DNA from: Verrucomicrobiales bacterium
Lineage (GTDB): Bacteria; Verrucomicrobiota; Verrucomicrobiia; Verrucomicrobiales; V1-33
Assembly (NCBI GenBank): GCA_028293125.1
Contig: JAQGPJ010000005.1
Coordinates: 18,231 to 82,230 of the forward strand
Direction: 5' to 3'
Length of the DNA: 64,000 nucleotides
Under the pieces are notes generated by a model. It saw only the letters and a program-made list of their open reading frames with translations, was not told where the DNA came from and made no database searches. Positions 54,647-63,965 of this stretch are shown here, in pieces (the stretch's first letter is position 1; every line of letters begins with the position of its first letter). Both the position numbers and the translations under genes were made by a program.

Positions 54647-55003
54647 TCAGTGGCGGGTCGAAGTCGTGGGCTTGGGCTGGATGGCCTCCCATACCTCCCA
54701 TGTGCGGTGCAGGGCGCCCGAATAGGGAGCCATTTCGGTGCTGTTGGAGCATGCGCCCTTGAAGTTGGTATAGGTCACCTCCCGTGCCAATTCCAGCAGC
54801 AGGGCCTCAAACACCGGGCGGGGTATGCTGAATTTGAACCGGTAATCAGCCGGCGGCGGCGTGGTTCTGATGTCCACGGGATCCCTGATCAGCCCTGCAA
54901 GGGCGGTGGCGTGCTGCATGGTCCGGAACCGGAGGAGGATATTGCCGGGCTGCTGGTTGTCGGCAACTGTGCTAACGAATCCTATGGTTGTGTGTATCCA
55001 CAT
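54647..55003 (-). CDS. Conserved hypothetical protein, small widespread family
   Basis: This 118-residue protein starts MWIHTTIGFVSTVADNQQPG. The pattern MWxxTTxGFxSVV...LxxRxR..., then the Asp-Tyr-Arg-Phe segment (PPADYRFKFSIPRPVFEALLLELAREVTYTNFK) and a final HRTWEVWEAI, matches a small family of unknown function that I recall from actinobacteria and other phyla. It is probably cytoplasmic. It is encoded 30 bases after a 54-residue ORF on the same strand. Confidence 0.6.
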   Translation of the reverse strand: MWIHTTIGFVSTVADNQQPGNILLRFRTMQHATALAGLIRDPVDIRTTPPPADYRFKFSIPRPVFEALLLELAREVTYTNFKGACSNSTEMAPYSGALHRTWEVWEAIQPKPTTSTRH

Positions 55004-55033
55004 TTTATATATCCGGGTTGGTCAGTTGGGAAA

Positions 55034-55198
55034 TCAATATTCAGCGGGCCGGCGGGTTAAGTATTCCCCCGCCTCCTCCGGGGGAACCGGGAGGTCTTCC
55101 GGGTGCCTGAAGCTCCCGCCATCCATGGCAATGTATCCGTCCTCATTCTTAGGGTCAACGGGCACATGATAATCCAGCTCCTCTTCAGAGTCCTCCAT
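55034..55198 (-). CDS. Small acidic hypothetical protein
   Basis: This 54-residue protein starts MEDSEEELDYHVPVDPKNED, with GGSFRHPEDLPVPPEEAGEYLTRRPAEY at the end. The start at 55198 is chosen because the upstream in-frame extension shows no conserved character. It is probably co-transcribed with the following minus-strand gene. The function is unknown. Confidence 0.45.
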   Translation of the reverse strand: MEDSEEELDYHVPVDPKNEDGYIAMDGGSFRHPEDLPVPPEEAGEYLTRRPAEY

Positions 55199-55337
55199 TT
55201 TCACATACCCCTGAAGGAGGAAAACAGGTTTTGCCGGAACGTGGAAACCCAATCCCCGGTTTCTTTGTGGATGTCGATCCTGAGCATGCAAGGATTCCGT
55301 GGACAGGAAAAAGCAAAACTCCGATCCTTATCCAGCC

Positions 55338-55439
55338 ATGACCAAACGCACTGAATCCAAACCCGCCACCTCCACGGCATCAGCCCCACAGGGCACGCGC
55401 TTTGACGAAACCTTCAAGCCGGACCTCCGGGCAGCCTGA
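55338..55439 (+). pseudogene. Possible IS3-family orfA N-terminal remnant
   Basis: The frame from ATG 55338 reads MTKRTESKPATSTASAPQGT then RFDETFKPDLRAA and a stop. RFDETFK resembles the RY(S/D)xEFK start of IS3-type OrfA. The reading frame ends after 33 residues. A fragment of orfB follows at 55505, so it fits the remains of one element. Confidence 0.35.
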
Positions 55440-55504
55440 CCGCTGGCTGTCTCCCTTCGGTCGGCCCAGCCGCCGCATCCCTGGCTGGGCCACCGCCCCC
55501 GCCC

Positions 55505-55850
55505 ATGCGGGCCGGACTGGTCACCGAAGCCCTCCAGCGCGGCCGCTTCACACGCTCCGGGCAGCAGTTGGAGGGAGTCATCGCCCACAGCAGCCGGGGA
55601 TCCCGGCACACTTCCGCCGCCTGGCAAAAGTCCTTAAGCCTCCTGCGCATGGCCTCCAGCAAGAGCCGCACCGCCAACTGTTATGACAACGCCACCATGG
55701 AGAGCTTTTGGGCCTCCTCAAAGCCGAAGCCCGCCACCCGCTCCGAACCCGGACTCATCATCCACGACTGCATCGACGCCTTCCATAACAATCACCGACT
55801 CCATACCCCGCCCGCCTTCGGATCACCCATCAATATCAATCAATCAAAAG
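55505..55850 (+). pseudogene. IS3-family transposase orfB C-terminal remnant
   Basis: The translation contains GVIAHSSRGSRHTSAAWQKSL (family: HSDRGSQYTS), MASSKSRTANCYDNATMESFWAS (family: SrxGNcyDNAxxESFf) and a C-terminal segment IHDCIDAFHNNHRLHTP (family: yiefYNrxRlHsaL). The catalytic Asp of the first motif is Ser here, and the N-terminal integrase core is gone. It is an inactive remnant. Confidence 0.75.
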
Positions 55851-56011
55851 CCGGCTGTCCTTTGGCGCGCACCGCCAAAGGCGGCCGGCTTTCCTTTTCC
55901 CGTCCCGGAATGGGGATGGTCCATCCAGTCCAGTCCCAGGATTCCGGGAGTGCGTTGGGCTTGACCTGATCCGGTGGCCCGGCGATTGCTGGTGATCCAC
56001 CCGTAGAAATT

Positions 56012-56992
56012 ATGACAGCTTCCGCGTCCATCGAGCATGCGATAGACCTGAAGGCAATCTCCAAGGTTTATCCCAATGGCGTGCAGGCGCTGGACAGTCT
56101 GACCCTGAAGGTGCGGAAAGGGGAGATTTTCGGGCTGCTGGGGCCGAACGGGGCTGGGAAAAGCACCCTGATCAAATGCCTGACCGGGCTGGTGCATCCC
56201 ACCTCCTGCCGGGGTTCGGTGCTGGGCTATCCCGTGGGCGATCCGCAGGTGTGCCGGCTGCTGGGCTATCTGCCGGAGAACGCCTCCTGGCCGGAGCACA
56301 TGACGGCGGAGCAGGCTCTTGATTTTGCCGGTCGGCTGCACGGGCTTTCCCCGAAGGCGCGGCGGGAGCGGGCCATTGATCTGATGCGGGCTGCCGGGCT
56401 GGAGGCCTGGCGGCATGATCGCCCCCGGTATTTCAGCAAGGGCATGCGGCAGCGGCTGGGCGTGGCCTATGCACTGATGGGGGATCCGGAGATGGTGTTT
56501 CTGGATGAACCGACCGACGGGGTGGATCCCGTAGGGCGCAAGGAGATGCGGGATCTGATCCGCAGCCTGAAGCGGGAAGGAAAAACCATTTTCATCAACA
56601 GCCATCTTCTGGGGGAACTGGAAATGGTCTGCGATCGTATGGCCATCCTGACCCGGGGGCGGGTGGTGCGGCACGGGTCGCTGGAGGAGCTGACTCTGGA
56701 AAGCTGCCGGTATGAGGTTTCAGTCAGCGGCAATCTGTCGCAGGACTCCGGCATGGTGGATCTGGTGCACCGGCTGGGTGGAACGCTGAATCTGTCGGCG
56801 GACCGCATGGAAAGCCGGATTTACCTGCCCACGAGGCGTCCTCATCTGGTTCAGCCAGTGGTGGATGCGGTGCGGCATCAGGGATACCTGCTGCTTTCAG
56901 TGACTCCCGCGCGGCAGTCTTTGGAGGAGTTATTCATCGAGGCCATCCGCGGGGGTGGCCCCCATGACCTGCTGGACGATGTTCAGGATTGA
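56012..56992 (+). CDS. ABC transporter ATP-binding protein
   Basis: This 326-residue protein has Walker A GLLGPNGAGKST (residues ~42-52), a signature YFSKGMRQRLGVAYALMG (SKGMRQR in place of LSGGQ, common in ABC-2 type exporters), Walker B MVFLDEPTDGVDP and the switch His in TIFINSHLLGELEMV. About 95 C-terminal residues form an accessory domain. No permease gene is next to it in this window, so the partner must lie elsewhere. The likely role is energising an export complex. Confidence 0.9.
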   Translation: MTASASIEHAIDLKAISKVYPNGVQALDSLTLKVRKGEIFGLLGPNGAGKSTLIKCLTGLVHPTSCRGSVLGYPVGDPQVCRLLGYLPENASWPEHMTAEQALDFAGRLHGLSPKARRERAIDLMRAAGLEAWRHDRPRYFSKGMRQRLGVAYALMGDPEMVFLDEPTDGVDPVGRKEMRDLIRSLKREGKTIFINSHLLGELEMVCDRMAILTRGRVVRHGSLEELTLESCRYEVSVSGNLSQDSGMVDLVHRLGGTLNLSADRMESRIYLPTRRPHLVQPVVDAVRHQGYLLLSVTPARQSLEELFIEAIRGGGPHDLLDDVQD

Positions 56993-57450
56993 CATTTGCG
57001 TAAGGAGTTTTATGTTGGAGCATTAAGAATACGGACCTGATGGTTGATGGCCAAGGACCGGCAAAACAAGTTGCACAAATTTACAAAAATCAGTCTGAGC
57101 GGATTTCAGAGGCGTCGGGCTTGGAGACTGATTGGGTGGCGATTCCGGATTATGGCTGAAGTGGTGCTGTGAATCCGGCTGATCGCCCTGAGAGGGTGCC
57201 GCTTCGTGAATCATGAATCATCCTGCAGATTAAGAATTCCGATTGGTGGCGATTTGCAATCCCGAGGTGCAGTTTGCATCGCTGAAAGGGAGTGAAAGAG
57301 CTCCCGGAAGGTTGGGACTGCCCGCAAATGAGTGTTTTCAGTGCTTGGCACCAGGCCTGCAGGTAACCTTCCGGCTTCCAAAATCGGCGCGGATCGGGAA
57401 TCCGCCAAAGGTTAAATTTTCCAAATTCAAATTCCTCACTTAACACACTT
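56993..57450. other. Gap before the glycosyltransferase gene
   Basis: These 458 bases have mixed composition and hold no convincing gene. GGTGGCGATT occurs twice (near 57133 and 57245). The last ~40 bases before the start are AT-rich and could include a promoter or leader. No structured RNA was recognised. Confidence 0.4.
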
Positions 57451-59796
57451 ATGAAAAAACTCGCCATCATCGGTAACTACGCGCCCCGCTGCTGTGGCAT
57501 TGCCACCTTCACCCAGGACCTCCGGACTTCAGTCATGAATGCCCAGCCGGATCTGGAGGCGCCGGTGGTGATGGTAAGCGACAACCCTCAGGGTTATTCC
57601 TATCCTGAAGAGGTCAAAGTGGTGCTGGATGAGCGCACCCGCTCCGACTACCGCCGCGTGGCTCAGGAGATCAACCGATCCGGCGCGGAAGTGGTGAGCC
57701 TGCAGCATGAATTCGGCATTTTCGGCGGCCCGGACGGTGAATGGCTGATCGACCTCCTGAAGGACCTGCGGGTGCCGGTGGTCACCACCTGCCACACCGT
57801 GCTGAAGACTCCGTCCCCCGGCCAGAAGCGCACCCTTCAGGAAATCGCCCGGCTTTCCTCCAAAATGGTGGTCATGGCTGAGAAGGGCCGGGAGTTTCTG
57901 CGTGATGTCTTTGAAGTGCCGAATGACAAGATCGTCACCATTGACCACGGTATTCCCGATCTGCGGGTGAGCGATGCCGAACGCACGGAACTGCGCCGCA
58001 CCCTCGGGTGGGAAAACCGCCGGGTACTGCTCACGTTCGGTCTTCTCTCTCCTAACAAGGGTGTGGAATATGCGGTGCGTGCACTCCCCCGCATGGTGGA
58101 GGAGCATCCCGAGGCTCTCTACGTCGTGGTGGGAGCCACCCACCCGAATCTGGTCAAGGAGCAGGGCGAAAGCTATCGTGAGCACCTTGTTGCGCTGGCG
58201 GAGGAACTGGGTGTTTCCCGCAACCTTCAGTTCGTCAACCGCTTCGTGGCCCGTGATGAACTGGTGCGGCTGATCGCTGCCTCCGATATTTATTTGACTC
58301 CCTATCTCAACGAGGCTCAGATCACCAGCGGCACGCTGGCCTTTGCCTTCGGACTGGGCAAGCCGGTGATCTCCACCCCCTATTGGCACGCCACGGAGCT
58401 CCTGGCCAACAATGCCGGCATCCTGGTTCCTTTCCGTGACACTGCCGCTTTGGCGGACGCGGCCCTGCACCTGCTGAACAACGACAACGAACGCGAACGC
58501 ATGGCTGCCCAGGCCTATGAGCGCGGCCACGGCATGTCATGGTCCGAAGTCGGTAAAATCTATCACGCCGTGCTTGAAAAAGCATCCAGAGAGGTTCCTG
58601 TGCGCCGCCATTCAACCATTGCCCCCGTGCCGGCCCCGGAAGTGGTGCGGCTGGAGTTTCCGGAGCGCTTCCTGCAGTTGGAGCGCATGACCGGGGAATT
58701 CGGGATTTTCCAACACAGTAAAATGCTGGAGCCTGATCCCGCTCATGGCTTCTGCACAGACGATAATGCCCGCGCCGCTATCTTCCTGATGGAGGCTGCG
58801 GATCTGGGAGTGGATGTCACCACGCCCCGGCTCAGCCAGCTTTGGAACTCCAGTGTCTCCATGATGTGCGACGCTTGGAATCCCTCCAATGGCCGTTTCC
58901 GCAATTTCATGGATGTGAATGGCAAATGGCTGGAGCCGTCCGGCAGCGAGGACAGTCACGGACGCGCTCTGTGGTCGCTCGGAACCATCATCGCCGGACA
59001 TCCTGACCGCGCCACGGTGGAGAAGCTGGGCCGGCTTTTCAGCGACGCCTGCGCTGTGGTGAGACAGTACACCTCCCCCCGCACCTGGGCTTTCGTCCTG
59101 CTTGGCTTGGCCAAATACCGCACCATATTTCCATCGGACGCCGCCGCTGCCAACCTTCAGAAGGAAATGGGAGCCCGGCTGGTGGACATCTTCCGCCGCA
59201 CGGCGGGTCCAGGCTGGGAATGGTTTGAAAATTCCGTCACCTACGACAACGCCAAGATCCCCCAAGCCCTGCTGGCGACCTACGCTCAGACGCGTCAGCC
59301 GGAGTTGAAGCGCGTCGGGCTCGCCTCATTGGAGTTTTTGGTGGCGGGCCAGACGGTTGCCGCAGGCTATTTCCGTCCTATCGGCTGCCACGGTTTTTGG
59401 CAGCGCGGCGGCGTTCCGGCCATTTATGATCAACAGCCGTTGGAGGTGCAGGCCACCGTGGCCGCCTGTCTGGAGGCTGAACAGGCCACCGGGGATGTCC
59501 GCTGGTGGAATGCCGCCAAAAACATTCATAGCTGGTTCCATGGACGCAATGACCACCGCCTGCCGGTTGCCATTGCAGAAACCGGCGGTTGTTATGACGG
59601 CCTGATGGAGCGGGGCTTCAACCTCAACCAGGGGGCTGAGTCCATCCTGGCCTACCTTCAGTCCACCGCGGACATGATCCGGGCCCACCGCCGTCATCGG
59701 GTTCCTGTCTCCGCCGGCGGTGTCAAGGTCCAGACTCTGCCCGCGAATGTCAGTCACGGTTCAGCCATTATCAAGCCTGGCCATGCAGCCGCCTGA
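57451..59796 (+). CDS. GT4-type glycosyltransferase with C-terminal helical glycosidase-like domain
   Basis: This 781-residue protein starts MKKLAIIGNYAPRCCGIATFTQDL, the typical N-terminal GT4 opening. RRVLLTFGLLSPNKGVEYAVRALPRMVEEHPEALYVVVGATHP is the donor-binding region. ASDIYLTPYLNEAQITSGTLAFAFGLGKPVIST holds the GT-B Glu motif (E-x7-E region). From ~400, FPERFLQLERMTGEFGIFQHSKMLEPDPAHGFCTDDNARA starts an (alpha/alpha)6-barrel-like domain (EDSHGRALWSLGT). It is 35 bases before a GH130 gene, so the two act in one polysaccharide or mannoside pathway. Confidence 0.8.
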   Translation: MKKLAIIGNYAPRCCGIATFTQDLRTSVMNAQPDLEAPVVMVSDNPQGYSYPEEVKVVLDERTRSDYRRVAQEINRSGAEVVSLQHEFGIFGGPDGEWLIDLLKDLRVPVVTTCHTVLKTPSPGQKRTLQEIARLSSKMVVMAEKGREFLRDVFEVPNDKIVTIDHGIPDLRVSDAERTELRRTLGWENRRVLLTFGLLSPNKGVEYAVRALPRMVEEHPEALYVVVGATHPNLVKEQGESYREHLVALAEELGVSRNLQFVNRFVARDELVRLIAASDIYLTPYLNEAQITSGTLAFAFGLGKPVISTPYWHATELLANNAGILVPFRDTAALADAALHLLNNDNERERMAAQAYERGHGMSWSEVGKIYHAVLEKASREVPVRRHSTIAPVPAPEVVRLEFPERFLQLERMTGEFGIFQHSKMLEPDPAHGFCTDDNARAAIFLMEAADLGVDVTTPRLSQLWNSSVSMMCDAWNPSNGRFRNFMDVNGKWLEPSGSEDSHGRALWSLGTIIAGHPDRATVEKLGRLFSDACAVVRQYTSPRTWAFVLLGLAKYRTIFPSDAAAANLQKEMGARLVDIFRRTAGPGWEWFENSVTYDNAKIPQALLATYAQTRQPELKRVGLASLEFLVAGQTVAAGYFRPIGCHGFWQRGGVPAIYDQQPLEVQATVAACLEAEQATGDVRWWNAAKNIHSWFHGRNDHRLPVAIAETGGCYDGLMERGFNLNQGAESILAYLQSTADMIRAHRRHRVPVSAGGVKVQTLPANVSHGSAIIKPGHAAA

Positions 59797-59831
59797 TCCC
59801 GGCGGTATTTGCGAACTCAATCACATAGCTA

Positions 59832-61298
59832 ATGGAAGTCCGACGCCTGCCCGTCACCCTTCGTCCCGATGCCAGCCGGGTACTGATCCGTCCGTTCTCC
59901 CCTTCGGACGGATCAGCTGCCCAGCCGGGTGCCGCCAGTCCCCGCGGCCTGCGGATTATCAGCCGTGTGCTTTCCCTTTCCGAGGAGGAGGCGCAGCATC
60001 ACTGGGAAGTGGTGTGCGCGGACTTTGGACAGCGGCATCCCCATATTGAGAGCTATTTTCTCGAACGCTATCGGAAGGTGGCTCATTGGATGCCCACCGA
60101 TGCCAAAATTACGGAGGTGCGGCAACTGCTGATCGGATCCTACTTCACCCAGGAGTACTCTATCGAAGCCGCTGCCCTCTTCAATCCCAGCGCGGTGGAG
60201 GCTCCGGATCAAAGCGGGGTGCCGGAAGGGGCGCTGCGGTTCGTGCTCAGCCTGCGCGCTGTGGGAGAGGGGCACATTTCCTCCATTTGCTTCCGGGGCG
60301 GTATTATTACCCCGGATTTCCAGATCGAACTGGGTGAGCCGGCCCGCTGGGTCGTGGAGGCGCGTCGGGATGTGGATGAGTCCTTTGACCGGGCATGGTT
60401 CTGCCGCAAGGCGAGGGAAATCGGAGTCGATGCCGATATGGTGGACTGGATAGCATCCCAGTTGACTGAAAAATTCACGGAGACCCAGCTGCGGGAGGCA
60501 GTGGGCCATACCTGCAGTCTGCGACGGGACAGCACTTGCCAGGCACAGGGAGAACGGCTGCTCCTTTTAGCCAAGAGTAATTTTTCCGTGCATTTCAGTC
60601 CTCAGCAGCGCTATTCCGAGCGGGCGATATTTCCGGCATCCCCCAGTCAGACCAACGGCATTGAGGATGCGCGGTTCGTGAAGTTCACGGAGGACGATGG
60701 ATCGGTGATGTACTACGCCACCTACACCGCCTACGATGGGCGGGTGATCTTTCCGCAATTGGTGGAGACGGAGGATTTCCTCCATTTCCATTTCCGCACT
60801 CTCCAAGGGGGAGCGGTGCAAAACAAGGGCATGGCTCTTTTCCCCCGCCGGATCAAAGGACGTTATGCCATGCTCAGCCGGCAGGACAGTGAGAACATCC
60901 GTATCATGTTCTCCGATGACCTGTACACGTGGGAGACATCCGACATTCTGGCCAAACCCACCCAGCCTTGGGAGTTCATCCAGATGGGCAACTGCGGTTC
61001 GCCGATCGAAACCGAAAAAGGCTGGCTGGTCCTGACACACGGCGTGGGGGCCATGCGGAAATACTGCATCAGCGCCCTGCTGCTGGACAAGAACGATCCC
61101 ACCCTGGTGATTGGCCGTCTGAAGGATCCGCTGATCCGGCCGGCACCCGAGGAGCGGGAGGGATATGTGCCAAACGTGGTTTACAGCTGCGGCGGTCTGA
61201 TTCACCGGGGCCAGCTGTTTCTGCCCTATGCCACCTCCGACTGGTTCACTTCGTTCGCTCTGGTGCCGCTGGACGAACTGCTTGATGCGCTGGTGTGA
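59832..61298 (+). CDS. GH130 family glycosidase/phosphorylase (mannoside-active)
   Basis: This 488-residue protein has a five-bladed propeller in the C-terminal two thirds, with motifs FPASPSQTNGIEDARFVKF (family GxEDPR, catalytic Asp), TYTAYDG, GMALFPRRIKGRYAMLSRQD, QPWEFIQMGNCGSPIETEKGWLVLTHGVG and DPTLVIGRLKDPLIRP. The N-terminal ~200 residues are an extra domain found in the GH130 group paired with GT4 genes. It likely acts on beta-mannosides by phosphorolysis or hydrolysis. Confidence 0.82.
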   Translation: MEVRRLPVTLRPDASRVLIRPFSPSDGSAAQPGAASPRGLRIISRVLSLSEEEAQHHWEVVCADFGQRHPHIESYFLERYRKVAHWMPTDAKITEVRQLLIGSYFTQEYSIEAAALFNPSAVEAPDQSGVPEGALRFVLSLRAVGEGHISSICFRGGIITPDFQIELGEPARWVVEARRDVDESFDRAWFCRKAREIGVDADMVDWIASQLTEKFTETQLREAVGHTCSLRRDSTCQAQGERLLLLAKSNFSVHFSPQQRYSERAIFPASPSQTNGIEDARFVKFTEDDGSVMYYATYTAYDGRVIFPQLVETEDFLHFHFRTLQGGAVQNKGMALFPRRIKGRYAMLSRQDSENIRIMFSDDLYTWETSDILAKPTQPWEFIQMGNCGSPIETEKGWLVLTHGVGAMRKYCISALLLDKNDPTLVIGRLKDPLIRPAPEEREGYVPNVVYSCGGLIHRGQLFLPYATSDWFTSFALVPLDELLDALV

Positions 61299-61578
61299 TC
61301 TGCAGCACTGATCCGATCCTCATCCGCTGCCTTTTTCAGAAAGACTGCCGAGATGCCATCATGCTGCCGCCGCCTTGTGCTGCACCCGGCTTTCAGGACT
61401 CTTTATGAACCCCATTGGATTGAGACGCGGATTCCCAGGCTTTCACCGGTGCCGGTAACCCGTTACCGATGCAGGGCGCGCCGCGTTCCTTTTGGGGAGA
61501 TGCGGGCAAGCCCTGATTGCAGCTTGATTATCATCGGATTTTCAACCAAGCCACAGCCTTCCTCTTTCACGACCACGC

Positions 61579-61839
61579 ATGTCCCAGGACCTCAACGAAT
61601 CCATCAAGGAAATGATGGTCACCGAGCTGATGCTTCAGGTGACCGCCACCGAAATTGGCGATGACACGCCCCTCTTTGGCCCGGACGGCCTGGGGCTGGA
61701 CTCCGTGGATGCCCTGCAGCTCGTGGTGGCACTGGAAAAACACTTTGGCCTCAAGATGAGCGATGGCGAGGCTGCAAAGGGGGTCCTGCACAGTGTGAAC
61801 ACCATCGCGGCGGCTGTCAGGGCGGATGGCAAAGCCTGA
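61579..61839 (+). CDS. Acyl carrier protein
   Basis: This 86-residue protein has the phosphopantetheine site GLGLDSVDALQLVVAL (Ser42) and the usual acidic four-helix layout. It is not next to fatty acid synthase genes. Its stop region overlaps by 14 bases the start of a flippase-like membrane protein, so the pair is translationally coupled. It probably serves a lipid or specialised acyl transfer pathway rather than bulk fatty acid synthesis. Confidence 0.85.
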   Translation: MSQDLNESIKEMMVTELMLQVTATEIGDDTPLFGPDGLGLDSVDALQLVVALEKHFGLKMSDGEAAKGVLHSVNTIAAAVRADGKA

Positions 61840-62815
61840 CGCCCCGCCGCGCTCCGTCCCTGGTGCCATACGGGGACGGCTGCTTTGGTGTCTGAAGGCG
61901 GCAGTGACCATCGGACTGCTGGCATGGCTCTTCACCCGGCCGGAAATCCGGCATGGGCTGCACGGTGCCCTGCATCTGCATGCCGGCTGGCTGGCGGCAG
62001 GTTTCCTTTCCGCAGGGCTGGGACAGGTCTTTGCCGCGTGGCGCTGGGGCTCCGCTCTCCGGATGGTGGGCCTCCGCCTGCCCATGGCAACGCTTTTCAG
62101 ACTTACCCTGATCGGCACCGGGGCCGGCTTTCTGTCCATTGGCACGCTGGGCAATGATGCCGTGCGGGTGGCCCTTGCGGCCCGCCGGCTGCCCCGGTCC
62201 CGCACCCCGCTGATCGCCTCCATTGGACTGGATCATGTGGCCGCCTTTCCCGGCATGGTGCTGCTGGTGCTGCTGGCCCTGCATTCCCTGCACGGCAGCA
62301 TCACGGTGGAGTCCGGAGCTGGCTGGGCGCTGCTGGGGGCGCTGGTGGTTTTTTTCGGCGTCGGCCTGTCCCTGCGGAAATTCCGTCCGGACCTGCACGG
62401 GAAAGTCCTGCGGTTCGTGCTGGACCGCGCCACCCGCCGCGGGCTGCTGCGGACCTCCCTGATCTCGCTGCCCATGCTGGGTTTCCATTTCGGCACCTTC
62501 CTGTGCGCGGCGCGGGCTGCGGGCGTGCGGACTCCGGCGGTGGATTTTTTGGCTGTGGCCGGCGTGGCGGATGCCGCGGCGTCCTTGCCCATCTCCGTGG
62601 CCGGCCTCGGCGTCCGGGAAAAAGCCTTTGAAGCCCTGCTGGGACGCTGGCACGGCGTGCCGGCGGCGGATGCCGTGGCGCTTTCGCTGGCCGGTCTGGG
62701 ACTGGTGATGATCTGGGGAATTGCCGGAGCGCTGTGCCTGCTCAGCGAGCCGGTGCAGGGGAAGTCCAACGATCCGGAGCCATGCGGGACAGGGCAGGGC
62801 GCTTCGACGCCGTAA
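61826..62815 (+). CDS. Flippase-like membrane protein (lysylphosphatidylglycerol synthase TM family)
   Basis: This 329-residue protein has about eight transmembrane helices (LLWCLKAAVTIGLLAWLF, AAFPGMVLLVLLALHSL, WALLGALVVFFGVGLSL, AVALSLAGLGLVMIWGIAGALCLL). Family motifs are AWRWGSALRMVGL, GFLSIGTLGNDAVRVALAARR and ISVAGLGVREKAFEALL. Members of this fold translocate or modify polyprenyl and aminoacyl lipids. With the upstream ACP, a role in envelope lipid or glycan export is plausible. Confidence 0.75.
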   Translation: MAKPDAPPRSVPGAIRGRLLWCLKAAVTIGLLAWLFTRPEIRHGLHGALHLHAGWLAAGFLSAGLGQVFAAWRWGSALRMVGLRLPMATLFRLTLIGTGAGFLSIGTLGNDAVRVALAARRLPRSRTPLIASIGLDHVAAFPGMVLLVLLALHSLHGSITVESGAGWALLGALVVFFGVGLSLRKFRPDLHGKVLRFVLDRATRRGLLRTSLISLPMLGFHFGTFLCAARAAGVRTPAVDFLAVAGVADAAASLPISVAGLGVREKAFEALLGRWHGVPAADAVALSLAGLGLVMIWGIAGALCLLSEPVQGKSNDPEPCGTGQGASTP

Positions 62816-62913
62816 CCCTTCGGCCCGTGAGCCATCCGGGTGATGCGCCTGTTCCCACCGCTTTGCCGGATTGAAGATAATGGACAGCCGGCTGCGCGGC
62901 TTTCAGGGCGGCA

Positions 62914-63255
62914 TCATCGTGGTGCGATCACAATCAGTGGCGAAGCCAAAAGGCCACCCCACACCAGCGCGCCCACCAGCAGCATCCGGACGCTCAGCTT
63001 GGAAGCTGACCAGATCCACCAATCCGCTCCCTTCAGCTGCTCTGCGGCAACAAGGGCAAGCACGATGAAGAAGGCGGTTGCCCCATAGAATCCGAACACC
63101 ATGGAACTGCCCGCCGTAATGAGGCCAGGCTCGATGCCAAACTTGGACACGAACCGTGCAAGGTGGCGGATGCGGTCGGCAATTTCGGCCCATTGCCAGA
63201 TGGCGGCCACCAGACATACGAAGGGCATGGGAGTCCAAACACGCATCATTTTCAT
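62914..63255 (-). CDS. Small polytopic membrane protein
   Basis: The start at 63255 (MKMMRVWTPMPFVCLVAAIWQW) gives 113 residues, preferred over an upstream Met at 63297. Three hydrophobic segments (residues ~8-22, ~40-63 with SMVFGFYGATAFFIVLALV, ~88-110) are separated by short basic loops. It reads against the flippase-like gene. No family is recognised. Confidence 0.5.
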   Translation of the reverse strand: MKMMRVWTPMPFVCLVAAIWQWAEIADRIRHLARFVSKFGIEPGLITAGSSMVFGFYGATAFFIVLALVAAEQLKGADWWIWSASKLSVRMLLVGALVWGGLLASPLIVIAPR

Positions 63256-63458
63256 TGAGCTTGTTCTGTGTGCCAGCTGTATTTTTTCGAATACCAAGGC
63301 AGCCGCATTATTTCAATCTCCGCAGAAATCCACGGGGAAATCCATCACCAGACTCACCGCTCCATTCAATGGAGTCCACGCTCCATAACAGCCTCTGAAA
63401 TGACAGGAAAAAAGCCTGCGAAATGGATTTGGAAAAATTTAAATTTTTAAATCATTCA

Positions 63459-63486
63459 AAATAAACAAGTTGTGACTTGTTTATTT
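63459..63486. promoter_or_regulatory. Perfect AT-rich palindrome upstream of the RiPP precursor gene
   Basis: AAATAAACAAGT, then TGTG, then ACTTGTTTATTT: twelve-base arms are exact reverse complements. It lies about 120 bases upstream of the precursor start in a strongly AT-rich stretch. It could be an operator for a dimeric regulator or a weak terminator. Confidence 0.5.
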
Positions 63487-63608
63487 ATTTTGGCACGTCC
63501 TGAGCTTTATTCAATCCCGTCACCGAAACCGCCCGCCACGGCGGTCAGGAAATAACAAATCAAAACCGGATCAACACAACATCAACCGCCCGCAAGGGCA
63601 CCAAAACC

Positions 63609-63965
63609 ATGGCTGAAACACTGACACGCAACGAGATCGAGGAAATCGTGATTGGCAACGCCGCCCGTCATCCTGAATACCGCGAGGCTCTCCTGAAAGA
63701 CCCGAAAAAGGTCATCGAGACCCAGCTCAATAACAGACTGCCCGAGGGCATGGAGGTGAAGGTGGTGCAGGAGACCGGCGACACCATCTACCTGCGCCTG
63801 CCCCACGTGATCACCGAGGGCTCCGAGCTCTCCGACTCCGACCTCGAGCAGGTCGCCGGCGGCAAGGATGATTCCGACAGCGGCAACACCACCTACACCT
63901 GCAACAATGCCACCGGCGGCTTCAACACCCGCAACGAGTTCAGCAGCGAGGTCTCCCTGATCTAA
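63609..63965 (+). CDS. NHLP-leader RiPP precursor peptide (proteusin-like)
   Basis: This 118-residue protein has a leader (residues 1-85) that resembles the alpha-subunit of nitrile hydratase: LTRNEIEEIVIGNAARHPEYREALLKDPKKVIETQLNNRLPEGMEVKVVQETGDTIYLRLPHV, then SELSDSDLEQVAGG. The Gly-Gly is the usual cleavage site of NHLP-type precursors. The core has about 32 residues, rich in Asn, Thr and Ser with one Cys (SGNTTYTCNNATGGFNTRNEF). The maturation enzymes and exporter should follow, but the window ends 35 bases after the stop. The product would be a post-translationally modified, exported peptide. Confidence 0.85.
   Translation: MAETLTRNEIEEIVIGNAARHPEYREALLKDPKKVIETQLNNRLPEGMEVKVVQETGDTIYLRLPHVITEGSELSDSDLEQVAGGKDDSDSGNTTYTCNNATGGFNTRNEFSSEVSLI

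Noticed and set aside
57023..57470. Minus-strand short frames in the gap before the glycosyltransferase gene
   Set aside because: No protein-like features. They overlap the probable promoter/leader of the plus-strand gene.
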